DNA from: Kiloniella laminariae DSM 19542
GTDB taxonomy: Bacteria; Pseudomonadota; Alphaproteobacteria; Kiloniellales; Kiloniellaceae
Reading direction: 5' to 3'
Length of the DNA: 64,000 nt
NCBI RefSeq assembly: GCF_000374005.1
Contig: NZ_KB893134.1
Coordinates: 654,643 to 718,642, forward strand
The notes below the pieces were generated by a model. It did not search any database. It saw only the letters and a list, made by a program, of their open reading frames with translations, and was not told the origin of the DNA. Position numbers and translations under genes: made by a program. Positions 34,122 to 42,993 of this stretch are shown piece by piece; positions within the stretch are counted from its first letter, which is position 1; every line of letters begins with the position of its first letter.

Positions 34122-34541
34122 ATGCAGGGTTATTATCTTGAAGATCTAAGCGCAGGGATGGAAGCATCTTTTGCCAAAACAGTGACAGAAGCTGACATTG
34201 TGCTGTTTTCCGGCATCTCCGGTGATACCAACCCGGTACATATCAACGAAGAGTTGGCCCGGACGAGTGTATTTGAAGGTCGCATCGCCCACGGAATGCT
34301 GACAGCTTCTTTTCTCTCGGCAGTTTTAGGCACTAAACTGCCCGGACCTGGCAGTATTTATCTTTCGCAGTCTTTGAAGTTCAAGGCGCCGGTACGTATT
34401 GGCGATACCGTGACGGCTACAGCGCGGGTAAAAGAGGTTATTGTCGAGAAGAAACGTGTTGTTCTCGAGACATTTTGTCAGGTGGCCGGGAAGACGGTTC
34501 TTGAAGGTGAAGCCGTGATCATGGTTTCTTCACGCCCCTGA
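34122..34541 (+). CDS. MaoC-family (R)-specific enoyl-CoA hydratase, PhaJ-like
   Basis: A 139-residue hot-dog-fold hydratase. The hydratase-2 motif is visible as SGDTNPVHINEE with Asp35 and His40 as the catalytic pair, then the GRIAHGMLTASFLSAVLGTKLPG block. It makes or uses (R)-3-hydroxyacyl-CoA from enoyl-CoA. In this organism it would link crotonyl-CoA to polyhydroxybutyrate or fatty-acid pools. It is too short for mesaconyl-CoA hydratase (about 340 residues), so it is not that ethylmalonyl-CoA pathway step. Confidence 0.9.
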   Translation: MQGYYLEDLSAGMEASFAKTVTEADIVLFSGISGDTNPVHINEELARTSVFEGRIAHGMLTASFLSAVLGTKLPGPGSIYLSQSLKFKAPVRIGDTVTATARVKEVIVEKKRVVLETFCQVAGKTVLEGEAVIMVSSRP

Positions 34542-34649
34542 TCAGCGCTGCGTTCAGGGATGGTCCCGATCTGACTGGAACTATCAGGGTATTTATCTGG
34601 TTGCTCAACACAGCTATCAAGGCGTTTCTCGGCTATTCTTTTGTAAAAA

Positions 34650-34736
34650 GGCTACTCGCCTGTTTTCAAGCGCCTGCTGAGCTAGTATTCATAGGCGCTT
34701 GAAGCGAGTCCCCGAATTAACGGGGCTCGGGTAGCT
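34650..34736 (+). ncRNA. Candidate structured RNA upstream of ribF
   Basis: GGCTAC (34650-34655) and GTAGCT (34731-34736) close a junction with two hairpins: CAAGCGCCT/AGGCGCTTG (34667-34701, perfect 9 bp, 17-base loop) and CGAG-T-CCCCG/CGGGGCTCG (34705-34729, 9 bp with one bulge, AATTAA loop). The element begins about 180 bases and ends 95 bases before the ribF ATG, in a 289-bp spacer without a gene. It lacks the conserved FMN-riboswitch sequence blocks. It could be a leader element of ribF-ileS-lspA, a small RNA, or a dispersed repeat. Confidence 0.45.
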
Positions 34737-34830
34737 ATCTCTTCGAAACACGTTGGGCGCAACAAACAGAACAAGCTTGCGACTGGTTTTGTCGAGGAAA
34801 TGTACGGGATGAGCAGGGCCAGATCTGAAC

Positions 34831-35826
34831 ATGGCAGTTTTTCATAATTTCTCCAATTTACCCGCTGAAGCCAGGGGCGCTGTTGTTGCGATTGGCAACT
34901 TTGACGGGGTGCACCTTGGTCATCAGGCTGTTATCGGACAGGCGGCGGAGATCGCAAAGAAGCTTGGCTTGCCACTGGCCGTGCTGACTTTTGAGCCACA
35001 CCCTCGATCCCTGTTCCAGCCTAACCAACCCTGTTTCCGGCTGACGCCGATGATTGCCAAAGCACATGCTTTGCATAAAGCGGGTGTCGATCATGTTTTT
35101 GTTCAGGATTTCACCAGGGAATTCTCGCAACAGTCGGCCGAGGTTTTTGTGCTGGACACACTGGTCCGGGATCTGGGTGCCAAGCAACTGGTGATCGGAT
35201 GGGATTTCTGCTTTGGCAAAAATCGTCAGGGTAATGCCCAGCTGCTTGAGAAGATGGGGGCCGAGCATGGCTTTTCTGTCCATGCCGCAAAAGCTGTGAC
35301 AGACCACAGTGACGTGGCCCTTTCCTCATCGCGAGTTCGTGATTATCTGCAGCAGGGAAAGCCTGTTGCCGCGGCAAAAATCCTTGGGCGTTATTGGGAA
35401 ATTGATGGCCCGGTGCTACACGGGTTTCAGCGAGGCAGGACCATCGGTTTCCCGACGGCCAATCTGTCGATGGATAACTATCTTGTTCCGGCTCTGGGTG
35501 TTTACGCCGTACGCATTGCCAAGGCCGGGGTAGAAGGTTTGGGGCGAACCCACTGGTATCACGGTGTTGCCAATATTGGCACACGCCCGACCCTGGATGG
35601 AGATTCAGTTAATCTTGAAGTCTTTATCTTTGACTTTGATGAAGATATTTATGGTATGGACCTGCGGGTGCAAATCGTGGATTATCTTCGCCCCGAGAAG
35701 AAATTTGACGGGCTGACAGCCCTGAAAGAACAGATCGACAAAGACAGCAAACAGGCCAGAGAGCTTTTGATGTCCTTAAGAGATCACCCTCTAGAGTTTG
35801 TTGTTCCGACAGCAAGCATAGAATAA
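34831..35826 (+). CDS. ribF: Bifunctional riboflavin kinase/FMN adenylyltransferase
   Basis: Makes FMN and then FAD from riboflavin and ATP. It is 331 residues. The N-terminal nucleotidyltransferase has the HxGH motif in IGNFDGVHLGHQAVI (residues 22-36), and the C-terminal kinase has GRTIGFPTANLSMD and GVANIGTRPT. It begins the classical ribF-ileS-lspA order. The 289-bp upstream spacer contains the structured element at 34650-34736. Confidence 0.96.
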   Translation: MAVFHNFSNLPAEARGAVVAIGNFDGVHLGHQAVIGQAAEIAKKLGLPLAVLTFEPHPRSLFQPNQPCFRLTPMIAKAHALHKAGVDHVFVQDFTREFSQQSAEVFVLDTLVRDLGAKQLVIGWDFCFGKNRQGNAQLLEKMGAEHGFSVHAAKAVTDHSDVALSSSRVRDYLQQGKPVAAAKILGRYWEIDGPVLHGFQRGRTIGFPTANLSMDNYLVPALGVYAVRIAKAGVEGLGRTHWYHGVANIGTRPTLDGDSVNLEVFIFDFDEDIYGMDLRVQIVDYLRPEKKFDGLTALKEQIDKDSKQARELLMSLRDHPLEFVVPTASIE

Positions 35827-35869
35827 GCCAATAATCACCAAAAATTGCCAAAAATAGTAGGCCAAAACG
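35827..35869. repeat. Degenerate GCCAAAAAT repeats between ribF and ileS
   Basis: Four short related units occur in the 62-bp spacer: GCCAATAATCA, CCAAAAATT, GCCAAAAATAGTAG, GCCAAAACG. They immediately precede the ileS ribosome-binding region. Confidence 0.55.
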
Positions 35870-35888
35870 TAGACGGAAGAGTGGCTCC

Positions 35889-38729
35889 ATGAGCACGGAT
35901 TATAAAGATACAGTTTTTCTCCCCAAGACCGATTTCCCCATGCGCGCAGGACTGCCGGCTAAAGAGCCGGAAATTCTGAAGCACTGGATTGATATTGGTC
36001 TGTTTGAAAAGCTGCGTGCGACGAGCAAGGATCGTGAAAAATTCATACTTCACGATGGTCCTCCCTATGCGAACGGCCACCTGCACATGGGGCATGCCCT
36101 GAACAAAGTACTGAAAGACGTGATCAACCGCTCGCAGCAGATGATGGGCAAGAATGCTCATTACGTCCCGGGATGGGATTGTCACGGTCTGCCGATCGAG
36201 TGGAAAATTGAAGAGGGTTATCGCGCGCGCGGACAGGACAAGGACGAGGTGCCTGTGATCGAGTTCCGCAAGGAGTGCCGCGAGTTTGCAGACAAATGGA
36301 TTGCGACCCAGATCGAGGAATTCAAGCGTCTCGGGATTGAGGCTGACTGGGACAGACCATACAAGACGATGGATTTTGCCTCGGAAGCTCTGATTGTAAA
36401 AGAAATGGGCAAGTTCCTGATGAACAAGGGGCTATACATGGGCACCAAGGCGGTGCTCTGGTCTGTTGTGGAGAAAACGGCCCTGGCTGATGCCGAGGTC
36501 GAATACCATGAACACAAATCCCCGACCATCTGGGTTCGTTTCCCGATTGCCAGCAGCAAAGATCCCTTACTTGATGGTGCTTCGGTTGTCATCTGGACAA
36601 CGACGCCCTGGACCATTCCTGCCAACCGGGCTGTTGCCTGTGGGGCCGAGTTTGAGTATGTGGTCTATGAGGTCGAGGAACTTGGCGAAGGCAGTTTGGC
36701 CCGGGTTGGCGAACGCCTGGTCCTCAATCGGGAACTGTCCGAGCAGGTACGGCTTGATGCCCGGATCGAAAAGTGGCGGGAAGCGGGTGTCGTATCCGAT
36801 TTGACTGAAGTGCGTGTCCAGCATCCGTTGCGTGGTCTCGAAGGTGCGGATGGCGGATACGACTATGACGTGCCTCTGCTGCAGGCAGATTTTGTGACTA
36901 ATGAAGCCGGTACCGGCTTTGTGCATGTTGCCCCAAGCCATGGTGCCGACGATAACGAACTGGGGCGCAAACACGGCCTTGAAGTGCCGATGATGCTGGA
37001 CGAAGCCGGGATCTATTACGATCACGTTCCCTTCTTTTCTGGTGCTTGTGTCTATACCCAGGAAGGCAAGCCGGGCGATGCTAATGGCAAGGCGATCAAG
37101 GCCCTGATCGAAACCGGCGGGTTGCTGGCCAAAGGCTCCATGCGCCACAGCTATCCGCATTCCTGGCGCTCCAAAGCGCCATTGATTTTCCGGAGTACGC
37201 CGCAATGGTTTATCTCTATGGAGACAAACGGCCTTCGGGAAAAAGCACTCAAGGCAATTGATGATACCCGCTTTGTCCCGGAGCAGGGCAGCAACAGACT
37301 CTATAAAATGGTTGAGGGTCGCCCGGATTGGTGTGTCTCGCGTCAGCGCGTCTGGGGTGTGCCTTTGCCGATTTTCATGGAAAAGAAAACCGGCGAACCT
37401 TTGCGGGATCAGAAAGTTCTCGACCGGATTGTCGAGGCTTTCCACGCAGAAGGTGGGGATGCCTGGTTTAACAGTTCCCCGGCACGGTTCCTGGGCAATG
37501 AATATAATCCGGATGATTTTGAACAGATCATGGATGTGATCGAGGTCTGGTTTGATTCCGGCTCTACCCACAGTTTTGTGCTCGAGGCCCGTCCCGAGCT
37601 GAAATGGCCCGCGGATCTCTATCTTGAAGGATCAGACCAGCATCGTGGCTGGTTCCACACTTCCCTTCTGGAATCTGCAGGAACAAGAAACCGTGCCCCT
37701 TATGATGCGGTTCTGACCCACGGTTTTGTGCTGGATGACAAGGGCCGAAAGATGTCCAAGTCTCTGGGTAATATTATTGCTCCGGCAGAAATCATCGCCA
37801 AATATGGTGCGGATATTCTGCGTCTCTGGGTGGTGGCTTCCGATTATTCCCAGGACTTGCGGGTTGGGGATGAAATCCTCAAGTATCAGGCCGATGCCTA
37901 CCGTCGTCTGCGCAACACCCTGCGCTTTTTGTTGGGGAGCCTGGACGGCTTCACCGATGAGGAGCGCTTGCCAGTCGAGCAGATGCCCGAACTTGAAAAG
38001 TGGGTTCTGCATCGCTTGACCGAGCTTGATGTGATTGTGCGCAAAAGCTGTGATGACTATGACTATCACGCCATGTTCCAGGCCCTGCACAATTTCTGCG
38101 CTGTAGATCTGTCGGCTTTCTATCTCGATCTGCGCAAGGATGCGCTTTATTGCGATGCACCTGACAGCACTGTTCGCCGTGCGGCCCGTACGGTTATTGA
38201 TATTCTCTTTGACAGTCTGACGGCCTGGCTGGCACCAATCCTCTGTTTCACAACCGAGGAAGCCTGGCTGGCCCGGGGCAAGAAGGGGGCTGAAGAGTCC
38301 GTACATCTTCGCACCTTTGCCGAAATTCCGGCGAGTTGGAAGAACGAAGAACTGGCAAGCCGTTGGGATAAAATCCGTGAAGTGCGCCGGGTTGTTACCG
38401 GAGCAATTGAAGTTCTGCGGGCAGAAAAGAAAATCGGATCCAGCCTTCAGGCGCGCCCTGCGGTTTATATTGCCCGTAACGAGCTGATGGAGGCCATTGG
38501 TGATCTTGATATGGCTGACATCTGTATCACGTCCCAGATCGAGCTGGTTCGTGCAGATGCACCAGAGGAAGCCTACAGGCTTCAGGATGTTGAAGGTGTG
38601 GGGGTTGTTGTAGATATTGCAGAAGGTGACAAGTGTCAGCGTTGCTGGAAGGTTCTGCCTGACGTGGGAAGCCATCCGCATGCCGAAGATACCTGCAGCC
38701 GCTGTGCAGATGTTCTGGTGAAGTCATAA
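35889..38729 (+). CDS. ileS: Isoleucyl-tRNA synthetase
   Basis: Charges tRNA-Ile. It is 946 residues, class I. HIGH motif at residues 66-69 (GHLHMGHAL), KMSKS near residue 622 (GRKMSKSLGN), and a C-terminal zinc finger with CQRCW and CSRC, all typical of the bacterial-type enzyme. It lies between ribF and lspA, as in many proteobacteria. Confidence 0.98.
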   Translation: MSTDYKDTVFLPKTDFPMRAGLPAKEPEILKHWIDIGLFEKLRATSKDREKFILHDGPPYANGHLHMGHALNKVLKDVINRSQQMMGKNAHYVPGWDCHGLPIEWKIEEGYRARGQDKDEVPVIEFRKECREFADKWIATQIEEFKRLGIEADWDRPYKTMDFASEALIVKEMGKFLMNKGLYMGTKAVLWSVVEKTALADAEVEYHEHKSPTIWVRFPIASSKDPLLDGASVVIWTTTPWTIPANRAVACGAEFEYVVYEVEELGEGSLARVGERLVLNRELSEQVRLDARIEKWREAGVVSDLTEVRVQHPLRGLEGADGGYDYDVPLLQADFVTNEAGTGFVHVAPSHGADDNELGRKHGLEVPMMLDEAGIYYDHVPFFSGACVYTQEGKPGDANGKAIKALIETGGLLAKGSMRHSYPHSWRSKAPLIFRSTPQWFISMETNGLREKALKAIDDTRFVPEQGSNRLYKMVEGRPDWCVSRQRVWGVPLPIFMEKKTGEPLRDQKVLDRIVEAFHAEGGDAWFNSSPARFLGNEYNPDDFEQIMDVIEVWFDSGSTHSFVLEARPELKWPADLYLEGSDQHRGWFHTSLLESAGTRNRAPYDAVLTHGFVLDDKGRKMSKSLGNIIAPAEIIAKYGADILRLWVVASDYSQDLRVGDEILKYQADAYRRLRNTLRFLLGSLDGFTDEERLPVEQMPELEKWVLHRLTELDVIVRKSCDDYDYHAMFQALHNFCAVDLSAFYLDLRKDALYCDAPDSTVRRAARTVIDILFDSLTAWLAPILCFTTEEAWLARGKKGAEESVHLRTFAEIPASWKNEELASRWDKIREVRRVVTGAIEVLRAEKKIGSSLQARPAVYIARNELMEAIGDLDMADICITSQIELVRADAPEEAYRLQDVEGVGVVVDIAEGDKCQRCWKVLPDVGSHPHAEDTCSRCADVLVKS

Positions 38730-38731
38730 AA

Positions 38732-39253
38732 ATGAGCCGGGTGTCAACAAATGGTTCCGCGATGTTGCTCAGGGCTCTGTTCCTGGCGACCCTGATTGTC
38801 GGGCTGGACCAGGCAAGCAAATGGTTCATCCTGATCGAAGTGATGAACCCGCCCCGGGTTATCGAGGTTACGGGCTTTTTTGATCTGGTTCTTGCCTATA
38901 ATACGGGGGTGAGTTTTGGTCTCTTTGGCAGCGATTCCCCCTGGCGCCCCTTCATTCTTGCAGGAGCCGCCGTGGCAATCGTTATCGGGATGTTTGTCTG
39001 GTTGCACAGGGAACCCTCCCGCCGACTGGCACTGTCGGTCGGTCTGATTTGTGGAGGAGCGATTGGTAATGTGATTGACCGTATTCTCCATATTGGTGTG
39101 GTGGATTTTCTCAGTTTCACCCTCTCATGGCTTCCCTGGCAGATCTTCAATCCCTGGCCCGCATTTAATCTGGCAGACAGTACGATTTTCATCGGAGTGG
39201 TGATTTTACTCTGTGATGGCTTGTTCTTGACGCAATCTAAGGGTAATAAATAG
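38732..39253 (+). CDS. lspA: Signal peptidase II (prolipoprotein signal peptidase)
   Basis: Inner-membrane aspartyl protease that removes signal peptides from lipoproteins, needed for the several lipoproteins encoded here. It is 173 residues with four transmembrane helices. Catalytic aspartates lie in GNVIDR (about 115) and FNLADS (about 148). It starts 2 bp after the ileS stop and is followed by a DUF3035 lipoprotein gene. Confidence 0.96.
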   Translation: MSRVSTNGSAMLLRALFLATLIVGLDQASKWFILIEVMNPPRVIEVTGFFDLVLAYNTGVSFGLFGSDSPWRPFILAGAAVAIVIGMFVWLHREPSRRLALSVGLICGGAIGNVIDRILHIGVVDFLSFTLSWLPWQIFNPWPAFNLADSTIFIGVVILLCDGLFLTQSKGNK

Positions 39254-39283
39254 GGACCTTGTAAAGGGACGCAGGTTGAACGG

Positions 39284-39865
39284 ATGAAAAGTTTGAAGAT
39301 TTTGGGAGTCCTCGGGATCTCCCTCGCAGTTGCCGGATGCGGTGATACCCTGAAAGAACAGATCGGTTTGGGTAAACGCTCCCCCGACGAGTTCAAAGTT
39401 GTATCGCGTGCTCCTTTGAGCTTGCCACCTGATTATAATCTTGCTCCGCCTCGCCCGGGTGCCTTGCGTCCGCAGGAAGGCTCTCCTCAAGGTAAAGCAC
39501 GGCGGGCTGTATTCAATCTGGACGGCAGTGCCGGGCCGGCTGAAGACTTTGCTCTGTCCCAGGGCAACCGCAGTGAAGGTGAGATGTCTTTACTGAAATC
39601 GGCTGGTGCTGATGAGGCACCAAGTGATATCCGCCTGCTGGTTGATCGTGAAACCCGCCAGTTGAACTCAGAGAGCGAACAGGTGGTTGATACACTGATC
39701 TTCTGGAAAGACCAGCCAACTCCAAACTCTGTCGTTGATCCGGTCAAGGAAGCCAAACGTCTGCAGGAGAATGCAGCTCTTGGAACCAGAGGGCAGGGTG
39801 AGACCCCAACGATTGTTCGCAATCGCGAAGCGCCTCTTGAAGGTGTTCTGGACGGTATCTTCTAG
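39284..39865 (+). CDS. DUF3035 lipoprotein (BamF-like)
   Basis: A 193-residue outer-membrane lipoprotein. The signal ends in a VAGC lipobox (Cys19). The conserved N-terminal segment GLGKRSPDEFKVVSRAPLSLPPDYNLAPPRPG is the DUF3035 hallmark; the rest is charged and low in predicted structure. Alphaproteobacterial members have been linked to the outer-membrane assembly complex as BamF, an association I recall and cannot check here. It is last in ribF-ileS-lspA-DUF3035, before a strong terminator. Confidence 0.88.
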   Translation: MKSLKILGVLGISLAVAGCGDTLKEQIGLGKRSPDEFKVVSRAPLSLPPDYNLAPPRPGALRPQEGSPQGKARRAVFNLDGSAGPAEDFALSQGNRSEGEMSLLKSAGADEAPSDIRLLVDRETRQLNSESEQVVDTLIFWKDQPTPNSVVDPVKEAKRLQENAALGTRGQGETPTIVRNREAPLEGVLDGIF

Positions 39866-39887
39866 AGATACAGGATCGCCTGAATCT

Positions 39888-39915
39888 AAAAGCTCCGGTT
39901 TGCCGGAGCTTTTTT
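39888..39915 (+). terminator. Rho-independent terminator after the DUF3035 gene
   Basis: AAAAGCTCCGG-TTTG-CCGGAGCTTTTTT is an 11-bp perfect stem with a 4-base loop and T tail. It ends the ribF-ileS-lspA-DUF3035 unit. Confidence 0.95.
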
Positions 39916-40112
39916 GCGTTGGAACTGTTTTACAGGTTATGAAATTCGATACTGATTTCGCTCCTGTTCAGAACGGCGCAGAGCGTGAATAATGCCGGTT
40001 TCCGGTAGATATATTTTTCTACGGCCCTTGTGTCGGGATTGAACCGGATCTACTTATTTTCCTAGCATCAGGGGAAGTTCTCCCCTGGGATAAAGGGCGA
40101 ACCGATCTGCTC

Positions 40113-41486
40113 ATGAATAGTGTTATATTTTCCAAATTGAAGTGCCTTTCCACTGCGATTACCGGACTTTGTTTTCTTGTCGCGGTCAGTCCTGTTCAGG
40201 CTGAAATCTTCAAACCAGAGACCTTCACCCTCGATAACGGGTTACAGGTGGTGGTGATCTCTAACCATCGTGCACCGATCGTGACGCAGATGCTGTGGTA
40301 CAAGGTTGGTGCTGCGGATGAAGTGGCGGGGGAATCCGGGAATGCTCATTTCCTTGAACATCTGATGTTCAAGGGAACCGAACGTTTTAAGAACGGCGAT
40401 TTTTCATCCCTCGTGGCAAAAAATGGTGGTGAGGAAAATGCCTTCACTTCCTGGGACTACACCGCCTACCATCAGACCGTTGCCAAGGATCGTCTGGCAC
40501 TGGTGATGGAGCTTGAAGCGGACAGGATGACAGGGCTGGTACTGACCGATGATATCGTCCTGCCTGAACGCGAAGTGGTGCGGGAAGAACGCCGGAGCCG
40601 GGTTGATAACAACCCTTCTGCCCAACTTGGAGAAGTTATGCAGGCGAGCCAGTACCTCAATCATCCCTACCGGATACCGATCATTGGGTGGGATCATGAA
40701 ATCGAGGAGCTCAATACCGAAACCGCCTTGAGATTCTATCACAAATGGTACGCTCCGAATAATGCTGTGCTGGTTGTCGCGGGAGATACCACGGCTGAGG
40801 AAGTCCGTCCTCTGGCGGAGAAATTCTATGGTGTGATTCCGGCGCGGGATGTTCCTGAACGAAACCGGATATCCGAACCACCCCAGAATGCGGCCCGACG
40901 GGTGGAACTGGAAAGCAAGCTGGTTAGCAGTCCCACGCTTTCAATCCGCTATCTTGCACCGAGTTACCGCACGGCGGAAGGTAACGTTCCTTACGCCTTA
41001 CAGATCCTAGACGAAATTATTGGCAGTGGGGCGACCAGCAAGCTCTACAAGACCTTGGCTGTCGAAGAGGGAACAGCGGCCTCTGTTGGGACTTCCTATA
41101 ATCCAGGAGCTTATGATCTGGGCAGCTTTATTTTTTATATTTCTCCCCGCCCCGACATCCCTCTTGAACAGGCAGAAGAACGTCTGCATGAGGAGATCCA
41201 GAAGATCATGGAAACTGGTGTGACGGAGGAAGAGGTCCGTAAAGCGCAGAGCCGGATGGCGGATGCTGCGGTGTTTGCCCGCGATCCTCTTTCGGCTGCT
41301 CCCAATATATTCGGGCGCGCCCTGACAACAGGACGTACGGTTGCTGATGTCGAGAACTGGCCTGCGCGGATTGCAGAAGTAACGGCTGAGGATGTCAATC
41401 GAGCTATGAAGCAGATTGTTATTACCAACCAATCCGTGACCGGCGTGCTGTTACCAGAAGGGCTGACCGAGGAAATTACAGAATGA
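40113..41486 (+). CDS. M16-family zinc peptidase, catalytic subunit
   Basis: A 457-residue exported pitrilysin-type metalloprotease. The signal peptide ends near VQA (residue 30). The inverted zinc motif HFLEH (His79, Glu82, His83) is followed by a downstream Glu in the ELEADRM region, so it should be active. A partner gene without HxxEH overlaps its end, a typical heterodimer of active plus inactive subunits. Periplasmic, probably degrading short peptides. Confidence 0.93.
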   Translation: MNSVIFSKLKCLSTAITGLCFLVAVSPVQAEIFKPETFTLDNGLQVVVISNHRAPIVTQMLWYKVGAADEVAGESGNAHFLEHLMFKGTERFKNGDFSSLVAKNGGEENAFTSWDYTAYHQTVAKDRLALVMELEADRMTGLVLTDDIVLPEREVVREERRSRVDNNPSAQLGEVMQASQYLNHPYRIPIIGWDHEIEELNTETALRFYHKWYAPNNAVLVVAGDTTAEEVRPLAEKFYGVIPARDVPERNRISEPPQNAARRVELESKLVSSPTLSIRYLAPSYRTAEGNVPYALQILDEIIGSGATSKLYKTLAVEEGTAASVGTSYNPGAYDLGSFIFYISPRPDIPLEQAEERLHEEIQKIMETGVTEEEVRKAQSRMADAAVFARDPLSAAPNIFGRALTTGRTVADVENWPARIAEVTAEDVNRAMKQIVITNQSVTGVLLPEGLTEEITE

Positions 41487-42877
41487 GTGTTTTGTTAAAG
41501 AGAAACAGCTCTTTTGCGGGAAAAATTATCAAGTCAGGCTGTGCGTATTTTTATCTGTTCCTGCTTTCATCTCTCCTGATAACAATTCGCCCGGAATTGT
41601 CATTGGCAGTAGAGGTCAAACAGGTGGTGTCTCCGGGTGGGATCAAGGCCTGGCTGGTTGAAAACCACAGAAACCCGATTGTTGCGATCAATTTTTCTTT
41701 TGGTGGCGGATCTTCGGTTGATCCCTATGGTAAAGAAGGCCTGGCCAACTTTGTTGCGGCGACAATTGACGAAGGTTCCGGCGATCTCGATTCCCAAGCC
41801 TTCCAGGGGAAACTAAATGACCTCTCTATCTCGCTTCGTTTTGATGCGGGTCGCGACCAGCTGAATGGCAGCCTTTTTACATTGAAAAAAAATCAGGCTA
41901 CGGCAATCGGTCTTTTACGTTCATCTTTGACTGAGCCTCGGTTTGATCCAGAACCAGTAGAAAGAATTCGCTCGCAAATCAAGCTGACGTTGGAACGCCG
42001 TCAGGAAGACCCCAGTTACAAGACACAGGACAGGCTCAGACAGCTGTTCTATCCAGGACATGTTTTTGGACGGCCAAATGATGGCACACCTGAAAGCCTC
42101 TCGTCGGTTACGGTAGAGGACATGCGTCATTATATGAGTAATTTTATCGGACAGGATAATCTTACTGTTGCGGCTGTTGGGGATATTTCTGCCGAGGAAC
42201 TCGGGGTCATACTTGATCAAGCTTTTTCCGGAGTTTCCGAAAAATCCAGATCCAGCGAGATTGTCGATGTTTCCCCTGCCGTGACGGGGGGAACCATCGT
42301 GATTGAAGAAGATATCCCTCAAAGCGAAGTTTTGTTGGCCCAGGGTGGTATTGCTCGTGATGATCCTGATTACTATGCAGCGGTGATCGTGAACCATATC
42401 CTGGGAGGTGGTAGTTTTTCATCGCGCCTTTATCAGGAGGTTCGGGAAAAGAGAGGCTTGGCCTATTCCGTCGGTAGTTTTCTCTCTGCACAAGAGCAGG
42501 CACCTTTACTTATTGCAACAGTTGCAACCCAAAATGACCGGGTTGCGGAATCGATTCAGATTATTCGGGATCAGTGGCGCTTGATGGCAAATAAGGGACC
42601 GAGCCAGCAGGAGCTATCGGATGCCGTGACCTATCTGACAGGATCATTCCCGCTGAACTTTACCAGTACGGAACAGGTTTCGGATATTCTTCTGGCGATG
42701 CAGCTTAACAAATTGGGCATCGATTATCTGGACAAGCGTAATAGCTATCTGGAGGCTGTAACGCTGGAGGATGCCCGGCGGGTTGCCCGCAGAATGTATG
42801 ATGCGGATAACCTGACTGTTATTGTCGCGGGGGCTCCTGTGGGTTTGAAAGAGGAAAATCCGGTGCCAAGACGCTGA
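41483..42877 (+). CDS. M16-family peptidase, non-catalytic partner subunit
   Basis: A 464-residue exported M16 protein. It has an N-terminal hydrophobic signal (about residues 18-40) and then the M16 fold, but at the zinc site position it reads GLANFVAATIDEGSG instead of HxxEH, so it lacks the catalytic residues. The C-terminal half keeps HILGGGSFSSRLYQEVREKRGLAYSV, the R/Y substrate-binding motif that completes the active site of the partner. It overlaps the upstream gene by 4 bp. Confidence 0.92.
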   Translation: MSVLLKRNSSFAGKIIKSGCAYFYLFLLSSLLITIRPELSLAVEVKQVVSPGGIKAWLVENHRNPIVAINFSFGGGSSVDPYGKEGLANFVAATIDEGSGDLDSQAFQGKLNDLSISLRFDAGRDQLNGSLFTLKKNQATAIGLLRSSLTEPRFDPEPVERIRSQIKLTLERRQEDPSYKTQDRLRQLFYPGHVFGRPNDGTPESLSSVTVEDMRHYMSNFIGQDNLTVAAVGDISAEELGVILDQAFSGVSEKSRSSEIVDVSPAVTGGTIVIEEDIPQSEVLLAQGGIARDDPDYYAAVIVNHILGGGSFSSRLYQEVREKRGLAYSVGSFLSAQEQAPLLIATVATQNDRVAESIQIIRDQWRLMANKGPSQQELSDAVTYLTGSFPLNFTSTEQVSDILLAMQLNKLGIDYLDKRNSYLEAVTLEDARRVARRMYDADNLTVIVAGAPVGLKEENPVPRR

Positions 42878-42883
42878 TCAAGC

Positions 42884-42930
42884 TGGTTTCATGGAAACCA
42901 AGGGGTGTTTGTGCTTTTGGTCCAAACACC
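42884..42930 (+). other. Two consecutive hairpins between the M16 pair and pgi
   Basis: TGGTTTC-ATG-GAAACCA (42884-42900) is followed by GGTGTTTG and CAAACACC around an 11-base loop (42904-42930). No T tract follows, so they are more likely mRNA-stability or leader structures than a terminator. Confidence 0.5.
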
Positions 42931-42993
42931 AGTTTGTTACGGTTCAGTTTCAGCGCGTCGGCTGTTGCCGATAGCAAATAACCTGTGGATGCG

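Noticed and set aside
34542-34830. FMN riboswitch or T-box upstream of ribF-ileS
   Set aside because: The conserved FMN-riboswitch blocks and the T-box core sequence are absent; the structure seen is different.
36567-38681. Long minus-strand frames opposite ileS
   Set aside because: Shadows of a high-confidence 946-residue synthetase.
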